Shown in pieces: positions 1 through 8,407 of a stretch of DNA of 21,982 bases (position 1 is its first letter; every line of letters begins with the position of its first letter). The notes beneath the pieces were generated by a model. That model saw only the letters and a program-made list of their open reading frames with translations, was not told where the DNA came from and made no database searches. The position numbers and the translations under genes are program-made. The stretch comes from DASRLE01 sp964558455 (GTDB lineage Bacteria; Verrucomicrobiota; Verrucomicrobiia; Limisphaerales; Palsa-1400), in assembly GCA_964558455.1 (NCBI GenBank), contig CAZLEE010000058.1, positions 1-21,982 of the forward strand, given 5' to 3'.

Positions 1-55
1 GCCGGTAGCCGGTAGCCGGTAGCCGGTAGCCGGTAGCCGGTAGCCGGTAGCCGGT
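1..55. repeat. GCCGGTA heptamer tandem array
   Basis: Seven perfect head-to-tail copies of GCCGGTA run from the first base, followed by a partial copy; the array may extend beyond the window edge. A 7-bp period does not keep a reading frame, and no gene covers it. The array merges into the composite repeat that follows, which carries the same GGTAGCCGGT core, so it probably grew by slippage from that element. Confidence 0.9.
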
Positions 56-180
56 GGGCGGTAGCCGGTGGAAGATAGAACTTCCGAAGCGGCAGAAGAG
101 CTACCAGCTTAGCTGGCTGTTGGAACTTCCGAAACGGCAGAAGGCTGGCCCGCTTTGCGGGCTGGTAGCCGGTGGGCGGT
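46..180. repeat. Composite palindromic intergenic repeat
   Basis: A perfect 17-nt direct repeat, GGTAGCCGGTGGGCGGT, lies at 46-62 and 164-180. Between these are two near-identical 21-nt boxes beginning GAACTTCCGAA (78-98 and 123-143, one mismatch). Each box is followed by a different hairpin: CCAGCT-T-AGCTGG (104-116) and GCCCGC-TTT-GCGGGC (148-162). The second hairpin is framed by GGCT (143-146) and AGCC (167-170), which extends its stem. CTACCAGC at 101-108 can also pair with GCTGGTAG at 162-169. The conserved-box-plus-hairpin design resembles REP/BIME-like elements. No transposase is nearby. Whether it is dispersed in the genome cannot be judged from one window. Confidence 0.75.
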
Positions 181-493
181 GGCTGCGCTGACCTGGCGGC
201 ACAGGTTGTTGATTCGTTGTTCATGGTCTTAAATGTTCGTTAGACTACAACTACAACTAATATATTCATTCGTCAACAGATATTTTTTAAAATAAACACG
301 GTTGAGGACCCCTTCCGCGTCTATTTTAGCAAGACAGATTGCGAGCAAATGCATGGGGAACCCAAATGTCGAAAAAACAAAAATAAGGGCGGACTGGAAA
401 AATGACTTGCGAATCTGTGAAATGGGAGGAAAATCGCAAAAAGCCCAACGCCGGTCACGGGCAAGAAACCAAATTGGAAATATCAAACCGAAT
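181..493. other. AT-rich intergenic stretch
   Basis: This stretch becomes AT-rich after about 225. It holds a short repeat of ACTACA at 243-258 and a TAATAT at 258-263 that could be a -10 box, but no convincing -35 partner was found. The open frame continues upstream of the methyltransferase to a TTG at 302, but those 64 codons show no recognisable domain and no ribosome binding site, so they are treated as non-coding here. Confidence 0.4.
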
Positions 494-1243
494 ATGAAAG
501 AACAGCTCCGATTTTACTATTACAGCAACTCTCTTGTGCGCCACTGCGTCAATTTTTTCACCCGGATATTGCGTCCGGAGGCGCGGCCACCCTGCGGACA
601 TTTGGTCACTTATCGGGAGGAAAATGTCAGCGGGCCATTGCAGCGGGATGAAGCCCTTTTTCTTCTGGGTCTTGTGAAAGTTATCCGGCCTCAAACAGTG
701 GTGGAGTTCGGATTTCACTACGGCCATAGTTCTTTCAATTTTCTACAGGCCTTGGACCCGGATTCGCGCTTATATTCCTACGATATTGCCGACACAGCGG
801 CGGAGATCGCGAAGCGCTGTTTTTGCGGACGGCGAAATTTTCATTTTTTCCACAAGTCCCAAGACGCATTTTTGCCCTCCGACGTTGAGGGACGTAAAAT
901 TGATCTCGTGTTAATTGACGCGGCGCATATCATTGATATCAACAAGAGAACGTTCACAGCCATACTGCCGGCTCTAGCACCCAATGCGATTATCTGTGTA
1001 CATGACACAGGGACATGGTCGAAGAGCCGGATGGGACCCATCCAGCAAGAGGCTGCGAAGTGCCGGCCGGACGATTGGATCAGCCAAGATGAGTTTCAAC
1101 ACGTAAGGGATGAGCGTGAGTTTGTAAATTGGATCGTGAAGGATCACCCGTTTCACGCGGTTCATTTTCATAGTCTGCGTTGCATTCGCAACGGCATCAC
1201 AATCCTGCAGAGAAACACCCCTTTAGTCACGCGAATGGCCTGA
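494..1243 (+). CDS. Class I SAM-dependent methyltransferase
   Basis: A 249-residue protein with a Rossmann-type methyltransferase fold. The SAM-binding motif I is VVEFGFHYGHSS at about residues 69-80. An acidic end of strand 2 (SYDIAD, around 97) and a LIDAAH motif near 140-145 follow, as in the Methyltransf_24 group that often modifies sugars or lipids in surface polysaccharide loci. The acceptor cannot be told. The frame is open back to a TTG at 302, with other ATGs at 353 and 422. I chose 494 because recognisable sequence begins soon after it and the upstream codons look non-coding. No start has a clear ribosome binding site. It stands upstream of the acyltransferase and glycosyltransferase genes, which suggests a role in decorating a surface glycan. 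The fold is secure; the start and substrate are not. Confidence 0.75.
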   Translation: MKEQLRFYYYSNSLVRHCVNFFTRILRPEARPPCGHLVTYREENVSGPLQRDEALFLLGLVKVIRPQTVVEFGFHYGHSSFNFLQALDPDSRLYSYDIADTAAEIAKRCFCGRRNFHFFHKSQDAFLPSDVEGRKIDLVLIDAAHIIDINKRTFTAILPALAPNAIICVHDTGTWSKSRMGPIQQEAAKCRPDDWISQDEFQHVRDEREFVNWIVKDHPFHAVHFHSLRCIRNGITILQRNTPLVTRMA

Positions 1244-1587
1244 CGGGTAGTGTCCTAATTTGATTTAGGGATTCCGGTCCAAAATCGCGCCTGTCTAGAA
1301 AAATCAGCAGAAATCTCCACAAAACTTGACTATCAACGATTTACGATTGTTTTCGAGGCGGTTTTTTTGCAGTGCCGTGGTAAAAACGCGGCATGAAAAA
1401 CGTGCTGGCAATGGTTTGTAGTAGGATTGACCTGGCGAATTTATTTCGGCAGGATAAACCAGCTATGGGCGATCAAACTCAATGGCAGAGGGTATGCACG
1501 ATCATTAAGATGATTCAAGATTCTGTACTTGAACAATGGCCTGCTCTCAAACCGGGGTACCAGTTTTTCAGCAGAGAGGTTTCTGCC
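1244..1587. other. Intergenic region upstream of the small membrane protein
   Basis: If the next gene starts at 1588, this is a gap of about 340 bases. It contains a weak 5-bp inverted repeat, CCTAA (1254-1258) with TTAGG (1265-1269), and an AT-rich stretch near 1310-1370. No clear promoter or terminator is visible. The next gene's frame is open through 1393-1587, so part of this may be coding. Confidence 0.4.
1573..1579 (+). promoter_or_regulatory. Ribosome binding site (AGAGAGG)
   Basis: AGAGAGG lies 8 bases before the ATG at 1588. It is the reason for choosing that internal start over the upstream ATG at 1393, which has no such site. Confidence 0.55.
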
Positions 1588-2130
1588 ATGAAAAGAGGAT
1601 GGGTTTTGTTGGCGTTTTCTGTTCTTGTCAGTAACTGTATCACTTGGATGATCACCCATAATTATATGGAAAATCGCATCACTGCTTTTAGTGAAGCAAA
1701 AATGGCTAAACAGCCGGAATTTGATAAGCTCCTAGACCAACATTACACCGATTCATCCGCGCTTTGGAAAGATACAAAGCAGGCTTTCGATGCTGGCAAA
1801 TACTCATATTGTGTGGTTTTTTACGAGCGAGTAAGGTTCCTGACTTCAGATCGCAATGCGTTGGCCTTAGAAGTTCCATTTTACGAGATGGCTAAATATG
1901 CCTCAAACCCAACCAAGCAAGGATTTTCAGAGTTCAAGAGTCGTTTAAATGCGTTTGTGGACGATCTCAAGAAGCACCAAGACGGTCCGACATGCCTCTC
2001 AGCCGTTATTGAAAATCTTAATACCGTGAAAGAGCGATTCACCACGAAAGAGGATCGTGATTTCATCAATCAAACCGTTGATGCAATCGGTCAAATAAAA
2101 AACACCCAGTCTGTTCCCACCGTGCCGTAG
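1588..2130 (+). CDS. Hypothetical protein with N-terminal membrane anchor
   Basis: A 180-residue protein I do not recognise. It begins MKRGWVLLAF and has a single hydrophobic segment at about residues 4-21, preceded by basic residues: a signal anchor or uncleaved signal peptide. The rest is soluble and mostly helical by composition, rich in Lys, Asp and Phe, with a stretch around AFDAGKYSYCVVFYERVRF that vaguely recalls a TPR helix pair, though no repeat can be shown. A longer frame from ATG 1393 would add 65 residues ahead of the anchor. I prefer 1588 because of the AGAGAGG site and because it puts the hydrophobic segment at the N-terminus. It sits 48 bases before the acyltransferase gene on the same strand and could be co-transcribed. 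No function is assigned. Confidence 0.6.
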   Translation: MKRGWVLLAFSVLVSNCITWMITHNYMENRITAFSEAKMAKQPEFDKLLDQHYTDSSALWKDTKQAFDAGKYSYCVVFYERVRFLTSDRNALALEVPFYEMAKYASNPTKQGFSEFKSRLNAFVDDLKKHQDGPTCLSAVIENLNTVKERFTTKEDRDFINQTVDAIGQIKNTQSVPTVP

Positions 2131-2178
2131 TGGAAAGACTTGCGAAAATCCTGAAAGCCCCTCAGCATCGCCCGCAAA

Positions 2179-3285
2179 ATGCGTGACGGGTCAAACACAA
2201 AAGCAGAAACTCGCGAGTCAAGACTCCCGACGTTGGACGGCTTTCGCGCCATCAGCATAGGCCTCGTTTTGGGAGCGCATTGCGCCGATGTGAGCAATTT
2301 CCCCCCGTCATGGCGCGGCAAGTGGCCATTCGACGGCGGTTTGGGCGTGCGTTTTTTCTTTGTGATCAGCGGCTTCATCATCACCTGGCTTCTCTTGCGC
2401 GAGGCGGCACGTGATGACCGTATCAGCCTGCGCGGATTTTGGCTGCGCCGGGCTGTTCGCATACTGCCCGCCTGCGGCGCGCTTCTGCTGGTTTTGGTTT
2501 TTCTTCAGTGGCTGACGCCCTGGCACCTCACGCCGCTGCAGTGGCTGACGACGCTTACTTTCACATCCAATTACAATGTGACGTGTCCGTGGCTGCCTTC
2601 ACACCTGTGGAGCCTCGCCGTGGAGGAACAGTTTTATCTCCTCTGGCCCATAACGTTTTTTTTATTAAAACCGTGGCGCCGCTCCAGCCCCTCACTGCTT
2701 TTCCTGGGCGCCTCAATTATCATCTGCGCCCTGTTCCAATGGATCGGTTTGGACAGTCGTTCGCCGCTGCTGCTTGAGCACTCATTTTTACGGTGTGAAG
2801 ACTCCATTGCATTCGGGTGCATGGGGGCAATTCTATTGTGGCACCACCGTCCGTGCCTGACCTCCTTGTTTCAAAACCGGCGGGTCGGCATGGTTTCGTT
2901 GGCTTTTGCCGCAATCGTTGTTCCAAAGGCGCTTCAGGTGCTCCGGCTTTGTCCGTCCGGCAATGTTCCCGGCTTCACCGCCATCCAGGGCGCGGGCCTT
3001 GTCTTGGTGCTGCTGTGGAGCCAAACAGATCAAAACCATCCACTGTTCCGTCTCCTGCAACTGAAACCAATCGTTCTGATCGGCCTGTGGTCCTATTCCA
3101 TATACCTCTGGCAACAGATTTTTTGCGGCAATGCGGAGGTCACTTTCGGGCTGGGATTTGCCCCGTGGTGGTTGAAGATGCCGGGTTGGTTTGTGCCAGG
3201 TTTCTTGTGCGGTGTGTTCTCATATTATTGCATTGAGCAACCCATCCGTTCCCGGTTCAAAGCATGGCGCAAAACTGGAAGTTGA
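2179..3285 (+). CDS. Acyltransferase-3 family membrane O-acyltransferase
   Basis: A 368-residue multi-pass membrane protein of the acyltransferase 3 (OafA/YrhL-like) family, which moves acetyl or other acyl groups onto sugars of O-antigen, exopolysaccharide or peptidoglycan. The family signature is clear: LDGFRAISIGLVLGAH at residues 19-34, where the final His is the conserved catalytic-type residue; GVRFFFVISGFI at 56-67; RRAVRILPA at 90-98; and WSLAVEEQFYLLWP at 144-157. About ten hydrophobic segments follow each other to the C-terminus. The length fits the minimal single-domain form, with no attached SGNH hydrolase domain. No good ribosome binding site precedes the ATG. It converges on the glycosyltransferase operon with only 12 bases between the stop codons and no terminator. 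The family is certain; the acyl acceptor is unknown but probably a glycan made by the neighbouring enzymes. Confidence 0.92.
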   Translation: MRDGSNTKAETRESRLPTLDGFRAISIGLVLGAHCADVSNFPPSWRGKWPFDGGLGVRFFFVISGFIITWLLLREAARDDRISLRGFWLRRAVRILPACGALLLVLVFLQWLTPWHLTPLQWLTTLTFTSNYNVTCPWLPSHLWSLAVEEQFYLLWPITFFLLKPWRRSSPSLLFLGASIIICALFQWIGLDSRSPLLLEHSFLRCEDSIAFGCMGAILLWHHRPCLTSLFQNRRVGMVSLAFAAIVVPKALQVLRLCPSGNVPGFTAIQGAGLVLVLLWSQTDQNHPLFRLLQLKPIVLIGLWSYSIYLWQQIFCGNAEVTFGLGFAPWWLKMPGWFVPGFLCGVFSYYCIEQPIRSRFKAWRKTGS

Positions 3286-3297
3286 AAATTTGATGCG

Positions 3298-4470
3298 CTA
3301 ATCGTTGGAACAAGCGGCTTGAACAACTTCCCGATAAATCTCCAAGTGCCGTCTCGCAATCACCTCCGGATGATACCGCTCACACATCCGCTCCATTCCG
3401 CCGCTTGATTTTGGACATCCCGCAGCCAACCATTTTATGACCGCTTCCTCCAAGGCGGCAAAATCACCCGGATTAAACAATTCGGCGTCCGCGACGTCTT
3501 TCGCAATATCGACAATACCGCCAACCCTTAATCCAAAGAACTTAAGATTCCGGGCCAAGCCTTCGGCGACCACCAAGCCAAAAGATTCCTCGCGGGGGGC
3601 GTGAATCATGCCAACCGCGTTATCCATCAGCCCGATCAACTCTTCCTCCGATTTCAAGCCCAGGTAATCGGCATAACCATCGGCCTTTGCCTGATTGATC
3701 AACTCACGAAAACGGGCGCCATAAGGATTTGATTCATCCAGGTAACCGATAAAATGGAGTTGAAATCCGGCATTTCGCGCGTGGAGTTGCGCCGCCAATT
3801 CCAAGATTCTGTTTTGCGACTTTCTCGGCTCAATGGACCCTATATTGAGGAATATCGGGCGAGAGCGGGAAATGCCTGCGCGCGGTGGCGTGAAAAATCT
3901 GGCGCGCAACGCGTTGGGAACCAGCCACGTTTTGCGAGCCACCGGTTTGACCAGTTCCTCCGTGTACTTGCTGTTGCAGAATACGCCGTCTGTCCGGGGC
4001 AGTGTCATGCGTTCCAACCACGCCGCAAGCCACTTATAAGAAAAAGGCCTTGCGCGGTACATTTTCGAAATCTCACCCATGTTGCCATGAATTGTCACGA
4101 CGCTGGGATATCCCGACCTGACGGCCGCAAGAGCGCAGTAACGCTCCGTTCCCTGGCCATGAACCAGATCAGGTTTAATCTCGCGCAGTTTCTTTTTCAC
4201 AGCGTGGATGCAACCGAGGTAGCCACCGCGCAACCAACCCCACTTGGGAACAAGCAGGTTATGGTAATAAATGTTTTCCGCCAGTTTTTCCGGGGAACGG
4301 ACCGGCTTCTGGACACAAGAAACGACATGAACCTCACATTCGGGCATTTTGGCCAACCCCTCCAAAAGCGCGGCCGGGGCCGTGCCGAAAGTCGGGTCGG
4401 GATCAGAATAGCGAGACACAACCTCACGCGTATCCGAAGTTATTATCGCAATTTTCATGTTGCGTTTCAT
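3298..4470 (-). CDS. Glycosyltransferase family 4 (GT-B fold)
   Basis: A 390-residue GT-B glycosyltransferase that would transfer a sugar from a nucleotide-sugar donor to a lipid-linked glycan at the cytoplasmic face. The N-terminal acceptor domain begins MKIAIITSD and includes KPDLVHGQGTERYCALAAV. The C-terminal donor domain opens with FLNIGSIEPRKSQNRILELA and carries the EX7E-type motif in EESFGLVVAEGL around residues 294-303. It is the last gene of a three-gene minus-strand operon. Its ATG overlaps the stop of the upstream GT2 gene in an ATGA junction, which implies translational coupling and fixes the start. An alternative ATG four codons later would break the overlap. Donor and acceptor sugars cannot be predicted. 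Confidence 0.92.
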   Translation of the reverse strand: MKRNMKIAIITSDTREVVSRYSDPDPTFGTAPAALLEGLAKMPECEVHVVSCVQKPVRSPEKLAENIYYHNLLVPKWGWLRGGYLGCIHAVKKKLREIKPDLVHGQGTERYCALAAVRSGYPSVVTIHGNMGEISKMYRARPFSYKWLAAWLERMTLPRTDGVFCNSKYTEELVKPVARKTWLVPNALRARFFTPPRAGISRSRPIFLNIGSIEPRKSQNRILELAAQLHARNAGFQLHFIGYLDESNPYGARFRELINQAKADGYADYLGLKSEEELIGLMDNAVGMIHAPREESFGLVVAEGLARNLKFFGLRVGGIVDIAKDVADAELFNPGDFAALEEAVIKWLAAGCPKSSGGMERMCERYHPEVIARRHLEIYREVVQAACSND

Positions 4471-5528
4471 TGACCCGCCGCCCCCATTTTGAAAACAGGG
4501 TCGTCAATTTCGGCAAGCCCGGACACTCTGAACGACTGTTTTTTGACCGCGCGATATTGCTTTGAAAAAGCCAAAACCGCCCCCAATCCGTGCTTTAGCA
4601 GTTCGTGCCATAGATTCAAATGCCGGTTGCTGCGCCCATAGTAAGCTTCCCCGGCCAGATCAAGCCATTCCTGCCGCAACTCGTGTTTGGAGCGCAGTCT
4701 GGCCGCTCGCAACAGCCACAAACGGTAGAGCGTCGCGCCCCATCTCAACCACTCAGCATGAGCCAATTGCGAATATGCAGCCGCCGCCTTCAAAGCGCAC
4801 AACGGCACCAAACGAATCTCCGCGCTCCGCACAGCCGCCAAGCGGGGAATTCTGCTGAGAGAATTCCCATGCACCCGGTATTGGAGCGACGGGCGGGCAT
4901 CCCACAACATATCGCCCCCGGCGGAAAGCAATAGAATCCACAAATGCCAGTCCGGCGAAAATTTCCAGTCTGATACGTAATAAGGAAGGACCTTTCGAGT
5001 CACGTCGCTGCGCACGACGTTCGAAGGCTGGTTTATAATATCATGCTGGAGCACCATCTCCAACGCGCGCTGGGTGCCAAGCTGCACAGGACAGTCCACC
5101 TGCGGAAAAAGGTTCGGGATAATGTCACCCTTTTCATTAATAAGCTGGACGCCCCCGTGAGCCATGACCGCCTCCGGGTGCGCTTCCATCAGAGCCACGC
5201 GTCGCTGCAGAAACTCAGGCATCAAAACATCGTCCGCTCCCGGACTAACCCAGTATTTACCTCGCGCCAGAGTGAGAATCTCCCGCCAGGCAGCGTTGAG
5301 TCCGCGATTCGGACTCCAGCTCCGTATTTGAAAGCGGCTGTCCTTCTTAAAGGGAGCAAGCACGGACATCGTTTGATCTGTCGAGCCATCGTCAAGAATC
5401 ACCACCTCAAAATTGGAGTAAGTTTGATTCTGAATCGATTGACATACGGCAGGCAAATAAGCCGCGGAGTTATACGTCGGAATCAGGATGCTGACCAACG
5501 GAAAATCAATGTTGACGGGACTGTTCAT
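4467..5528 (-). CDS. Glycosyltransferase family 2 (GT-A fold)
   Basis: A 353-residue inverting-type GT2 enzyme. The first strand and nucleotide-binding motif read VSILIPTYNSAAYLP and then VVILDDGSTD at about residues 43-51. The metal-binding DXD-equivalent is GADD at about 97-100, within KYWVSPGADDVLMPEF. The C-terminal third is basic and partly helical without clear membrane segments, so the protein is probably cytoplasmic and membrane-associated. The frame is open to 5579, but the ATG at 5526-5528 overlaps the stop of the upstream GT4 gene by ATGA, the same junction seen at its own 3' end, and a GT2 normally starts only a few residues before its VSILIPTYN strand. It is the middle gene of the operon and would add one sugar to the growing repeat unit. 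Confidence 0.92.
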   Translation of the reverse strand: MNSPVNIDFPLVSILIPTYNSAAYLPAVCQSIQNQTYSNFEVVILDDGSTDQTMSVLAPFKKDSRFQIRSWSPNRGLNAAWREILTLARGKYWVSPGADDVLMPEFLQRRVALMEAHPEAVMAHGGVQLINEKGDIIPNLFPQVDCPVQLGTQRALEMVLQHDIINQPSNVVRSDVTRKVLPYYVSDWKFSPDWHLWILLLSAGGDMLWDARPSLQYRVHGNSLSRIPRLAAVRSAEIRLVPLCALKAAAAYSQLAHAEWLRWGATLYRLWLLRAARLRSKHELRQEWLDLAGEAYYGRSNRHLNLWHELLKHGLGAVLAFSKQYRAVKKQSFRVSGLAEIDDPVFKMGAAGQ

Positions 5529-6529
5529 GCAATGATTGTTTGATACACCTCCAAGTATTTTTCCGCAACCTGCCTCCATGTTGGCACCGGAAAAATCGGT
5601 TTGGACTGCCGATGGGATCGATCGTAAAAGGCCCGCAACGTGGACGCTATGGCATTAGCCGAACCGAGCCGGACGAATGTTGTTCCTGAAACATCCTGAT
5701 AGACCTTGTTGGCCCAAGCCAGATTCGACAAAAAGAGCGGAAGCCCCGCCGCCGCCGCTTCCTGAATGGCAATACATCCGCTTTCATACTGGCTAAGCAA
5801 GGCAAACCCGCGAGCGCCACGCAACCAACGGAATTTTTCTTCGCCAGCCGCAAAACCAGGATAACGCACGATCTTCCCGTCCACCAAATTCATAAATTCA
5901 CGGAAATAGGGATCGGTAGTGGAGTAAGGATTGCCCAAAAAAACGATCGGTGTCTGTGCGATCCGAGCCGCCTGCGCGAGCAGGACGGAATTTTTTACCG
6001 ATCGAATGGTTGCCATGCAAACAAGGTAATCCTCCTCGGTTTGGGGCCTGGCCAACTGCCCAATTGCCTCGCCTTCAAGACCGAGGGGTATAATGTGACC
6101 CCGGCCAGGTGTGGCGCGGTGCAAAAATTGGGCCACATCCCATTCGTTCTTCACATTGAATACCATGGCATCAAGCTCGCGATAAGCGTCCCAACCCAGA
6201 CGACCGAGAAATGCACCAGGCAAGATCAGACGGGCCAAAGACATGACCGCAAGCTGTCCCGCAAGACCGACCCGTCCGCGGGAAGCGGCCTGGCCCATAT
6301 TGTCCGTCAACACCACTTTGAATCCCTTTTGGTGGGCGAAGTAGATATTTTGGCCGGCAGGCCGGGTGAAATAATGAATGATTTGGCCTTTTTGGTTTTC
6401 ATCCCACCATCGTTCCTGTTCGACTTCCACCCCCAACAATTTCAACTCACGCATGAGCGATTCCATCAATGTTTTAGTGCCGCCATGCGCCAGAAAAAAT
6501 GGCAAACTGATGGAGAACAAAACCTTCAT
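5525..6529 (-). CDS. Glycosyltransferase family 4-like (GT-B fold)
   Basis: A 334-residue GT-B enzyme, first gene of the operon that continues with the GT2 and GT4 genes. It begins MKVLFSISLPFFLAHGGTKTL, a typical first strand with glycine-rich loop. The C-terminal half contains YLVCMATIRSVKNSVLLAQAA and an EX7E-type motif ESGCIAIQEAAAAGLP near residues 245-260. The frame also opens at a GTG at 6562, adding 11 residues. I chose the ATG at 6529 because it starts directly at the first strand. A GGAGG (complement of 6544-6548) lies 14 bases before that ATG but only 3 before an intervening ATG that opens a three-codon frame (ATG ATC GCG TAA) ending in TAATG on the real start. The overall identification is good; the sugar specificity is unknown. 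Confidence 0.88.
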   Translation of the reverse strand: MKVLFSISLPFFLAHGGTKTLMESLMRELKLLGVEVEQERWWDENQKGQIIHYFTRPAGQNIYFAHQKGFKVVLTDNMGQAASRGRVGLAGQLAVMSLARLILPGAFLGRLGWDAYRELDAMVFNVKNEWDVAQFLHRATPGRGHIIPLGLEGEAIGQLARPQTEEDYLVCMATIRSVKNSVLLAQAARIAQTPIVFLGNPYSTTDPYFREFMNLVDGKIVRYPGFAAGEEKFRWLRGARGFALLSQYESGCIAIQEAAAAGLPLFLSNLAWANKVYQDVSGTTFVRLGSANAIASTLRAFYDRSHRQSKPIFPVPTWRQVAEKYLEVYQTIIA

Positions 6530-6865
6530 TACGCGATCATTTTCCTCCAGGCCAAACGCCACCTTCGAGGGATATTATGTATTTGCACAGCCGGATTGTT
6601 CACCAACGCAAAATCCCTTTCAAGCTGCAATTACGGTTGTTCAATTGGCATCGACGAACACTTTCACAATACGTCAATAACTTCCGGCAGAGCCGGGGAC
6701 CTTGTTGGGCTAATAATCAAGGATTCCATTCCGGGTATTGTGTTGATTTTTCCAGGGGCAGAATCCAGTTTTACAGGGCGATGAGCCAAATCTGTTTTCC
6801 GCACCACGCTGGCGTATCCTTGGAACGGCCCTTGAACAGGCCGGGAAGACCTGTGTCCAACCACC
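6530..6865. other. Divergent intergenic region between GT operon and flippase
   Basis: About 335 bases separate the divergent glycosyltransferase operon and flippase gene, so promoters for both should lie here. On the minus strand a CATAAT-like box occurs near 6573-6578, but no convincing -35 partner at standard spacing was found. A 5-bp inverted repeat CGGCC/GGCCG (6826-6843) lies shortly before the flippase start. No small gene with coding character was seen. Confidence 0.4.
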
Positions 6866-8407
6866 ATGTCCCGACTTAAGAGATTCGCACACTCCCTGTT
6901 GTCCGGTTACGTGCAGTTGGGGGTCAACGCCATATTCATCCTCGCCTCGGTGCGCCTGGCGCTGCACTACCTCTCAAACGATGAGTATGCGCTCTGGATG
7001 CCCGCCACGGTGATTGCCGGTTATATTGCCCTGATGGATTTTGGGCTGAGCAACGCGGCGGCGCGAATTCTCATCGATTACAAGGATCATCGCCCCGAAG
7101 AATACGGCAGCATCATCCAGACAAGCGCATGGGTCGCGGCATCGCAGGGCGCGTTGATTTTCCTCATTGGGATTCTCCTCGCATTCGTCATGGGGCCTCT
7201 CCTGCACATCCAGGCGGGTCTGCGGCGGGAATTTTTCTGGCTCATCATCGGGCAATGCGGCGTGACGGCGGCGATGTTCGCCACCCGGATTGTCAGCCTT
7301 GTTTTAACCGCCAACCAGCGTTTCGACATAAGCAATTGCAGCAGCGCGTTTTCCCTGGTGATTAACTTTGGCGTGATGTGGTGGGGTTTCGCGCATGGAG
7401 TCGGGGTATTCAGCATGGTATGGGGACAGGTGGCCGCAGTCGTCACGGTTCTGGTCATAAACTGGGCGGGCTGCCGCAGGTTGAAACTGCTGCCCCCAAA
7501 AGGCCAGTGGGGACATCCGACATGGCAAAAATTTCATGAACTTTTCATCTATGGCCGGGATATCTTTCTGTTCATGATAGGCAACCAGCTTGTCAACGTC
7601 AGCCAGACTTTGCTGTTGACGAGATTGATCGGCTTGAACGCGGCGTTAACCTGGGGCATATGCACGCGCGCGCTGGTCGTATTGACGCAGGTCATTGCCC
7701 GGGTTTTTGATTACTCAACCTCGGCATTGGCGGAAATGATGGTCCGCGGCGAGCGGGAAAACTTGTTGCGGCACTTCCGTGAAATTGAGGTTTTGTCAGT
7801 CAACCTTGCCGTGGCCGCCGGCGTGGTCTTCGCGATCATCAATGGCCCGTTTGTCAGGATTTGGACGGAGGGAAGAGTCCAGTGGTCCCCGTTGAACGAT
7901 GTGCTGCTTGCAATCTGGCTGGTGGTTTCCATCACGGTCCGGGTGCATACCGGATTTGTCGGGCAAACCAAGGTGTTTCAGTTCATGCGGTATATTTATT
8001 TTATCGAGGGTCTGGCGTTTATTGGCCTGACCATCCTCCTCTATCGCTTTGGCGGAATAACCATGATGCTGGTCATTTCGATCCTATGCAGCCTCTGTTG
8101 CACGTTCCAATACGGCCTCTGGCGGACCCGCGAGTGTTTTCATCTAAGCTGGGCCGATCTGGCCCGCTGGCATCAAGGGACCCTGATGCTGGCAGGATTA
8201 CTGGCGCCGGCGGCCGCGTTGCTCTGGTGGTTCGCCCGCAATCTGCCAACAGCGCAGCGCCTCATGCTGGAATCAACCGTCTTGGGACTTTGGGCGACTT
8301 ATGTGTTTCTTCGTTTCGGCTTGGGGGCGGCCCTGCGGGCCGAGATGCAACGCCGGGCGCCGGCCTGGGCGAGGCCGATTTTCGGGCGCGCCGACATGCC
8401 GGGTTAG
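6866..8407 (+). CDS. Polysaccharide flippase, Wzx/MOP superfamily
   Basis: A 513-residue integral membrane protein with about 12-14 hydrophobic segments spread along its length, as in the Wzx/RfbX-like transporters of the MOP superfamily that flip undecaprenyl-linked oligosaccharides across the inner membrane. The start MSRLKRFAHSLLSGYVQLGVN, with an amphipathic basic helix before the first membrane segment, and the following LALHYLSNDEYALWMPATVIAGY and MDFGLSNAAARILIDYK are typical; the FGLSNAA loop after the second helix is a family hallmark. It lies between two sets of minus-strand glycosyltransferase genes, which fits export of their product. Its TAG stop is interleaved with the stop of the next, convergent gene (shared TTAG). 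No strong ribosome binding site precedes the ATG. Family confident; glycan unknown. Confidence 0.88.
   Translation: MSRLKRFAHSLLSGYVQLGVNAIFILASVRLALHYLSNDEYALWMPATVIAGYIALMDFGLSNAAARILIDYKDHRPEEYGSIIQTSAWVAASQGALIFLIGILLAFVMGPLLHIQAGLRREFFWLIIGQCGVTAAMFATRIVSLVLTANQRFDISNCSSAFSLVINFGVMWWGFAHGVGVFSMVWGQVAAVVTVLVINWAGCRRLKLLPPKGQWGHPTWQKFHELFIYGRDIFLFMIGNQLVNVSQTLLLTRLIGLNAALTWGICTRALVVLTQVIARVFDYSTSALAEMMVRGERENLLRHFREIEVLSVNLAVAAGVVFAIINGPFVRIWTEGRVQWSPLNDVLLAIWLVVSITVRVHTGFVGQTKVFQFMRYIYFIEGLAFIGLTILLYRFGGITMMLVISILCSLCCTFQYGLWRTRECFHLSWADLARWHQGTLMLAGLLAPAAALLWWFARNLPTAQRLMLESTVLGLWATYVFLRFGLGAALRAEMQRRAPAWARPIFGRADMPG

Noticed and set aside
1..55. CRISPR array
   Set aside because: The units are 7 bp with no spacers, so this is a simple tandem repeat.
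302..493. 64-residue N-terminal extension of the first methyltransferase from TTG 302
   Set aside because: No ribosome binding site, no domain, and composition unlike the rest; kept only as an alternative start.
1254..1269. CCTAA/TTAGG inverted repeat as terminator or insertion-sequence end
   Set aside because: The 5-bp stem is too short to exceed chance, and no T-run or transposase remnant is nearby.
3754..4473. 239-codon plus-strand frame opposite the last GT4 gene
   Set aside because: Shadow of a certain glycosyltransferase; it is Arg/His-rich without motifs.
6041..6784. 247-codon plus-strand frame opposite the first GT4 gene of the operon
   Set aside because: The minus-strand protein has a clear GT-B pattern; the plus frame has none and runs into the intergenic region.
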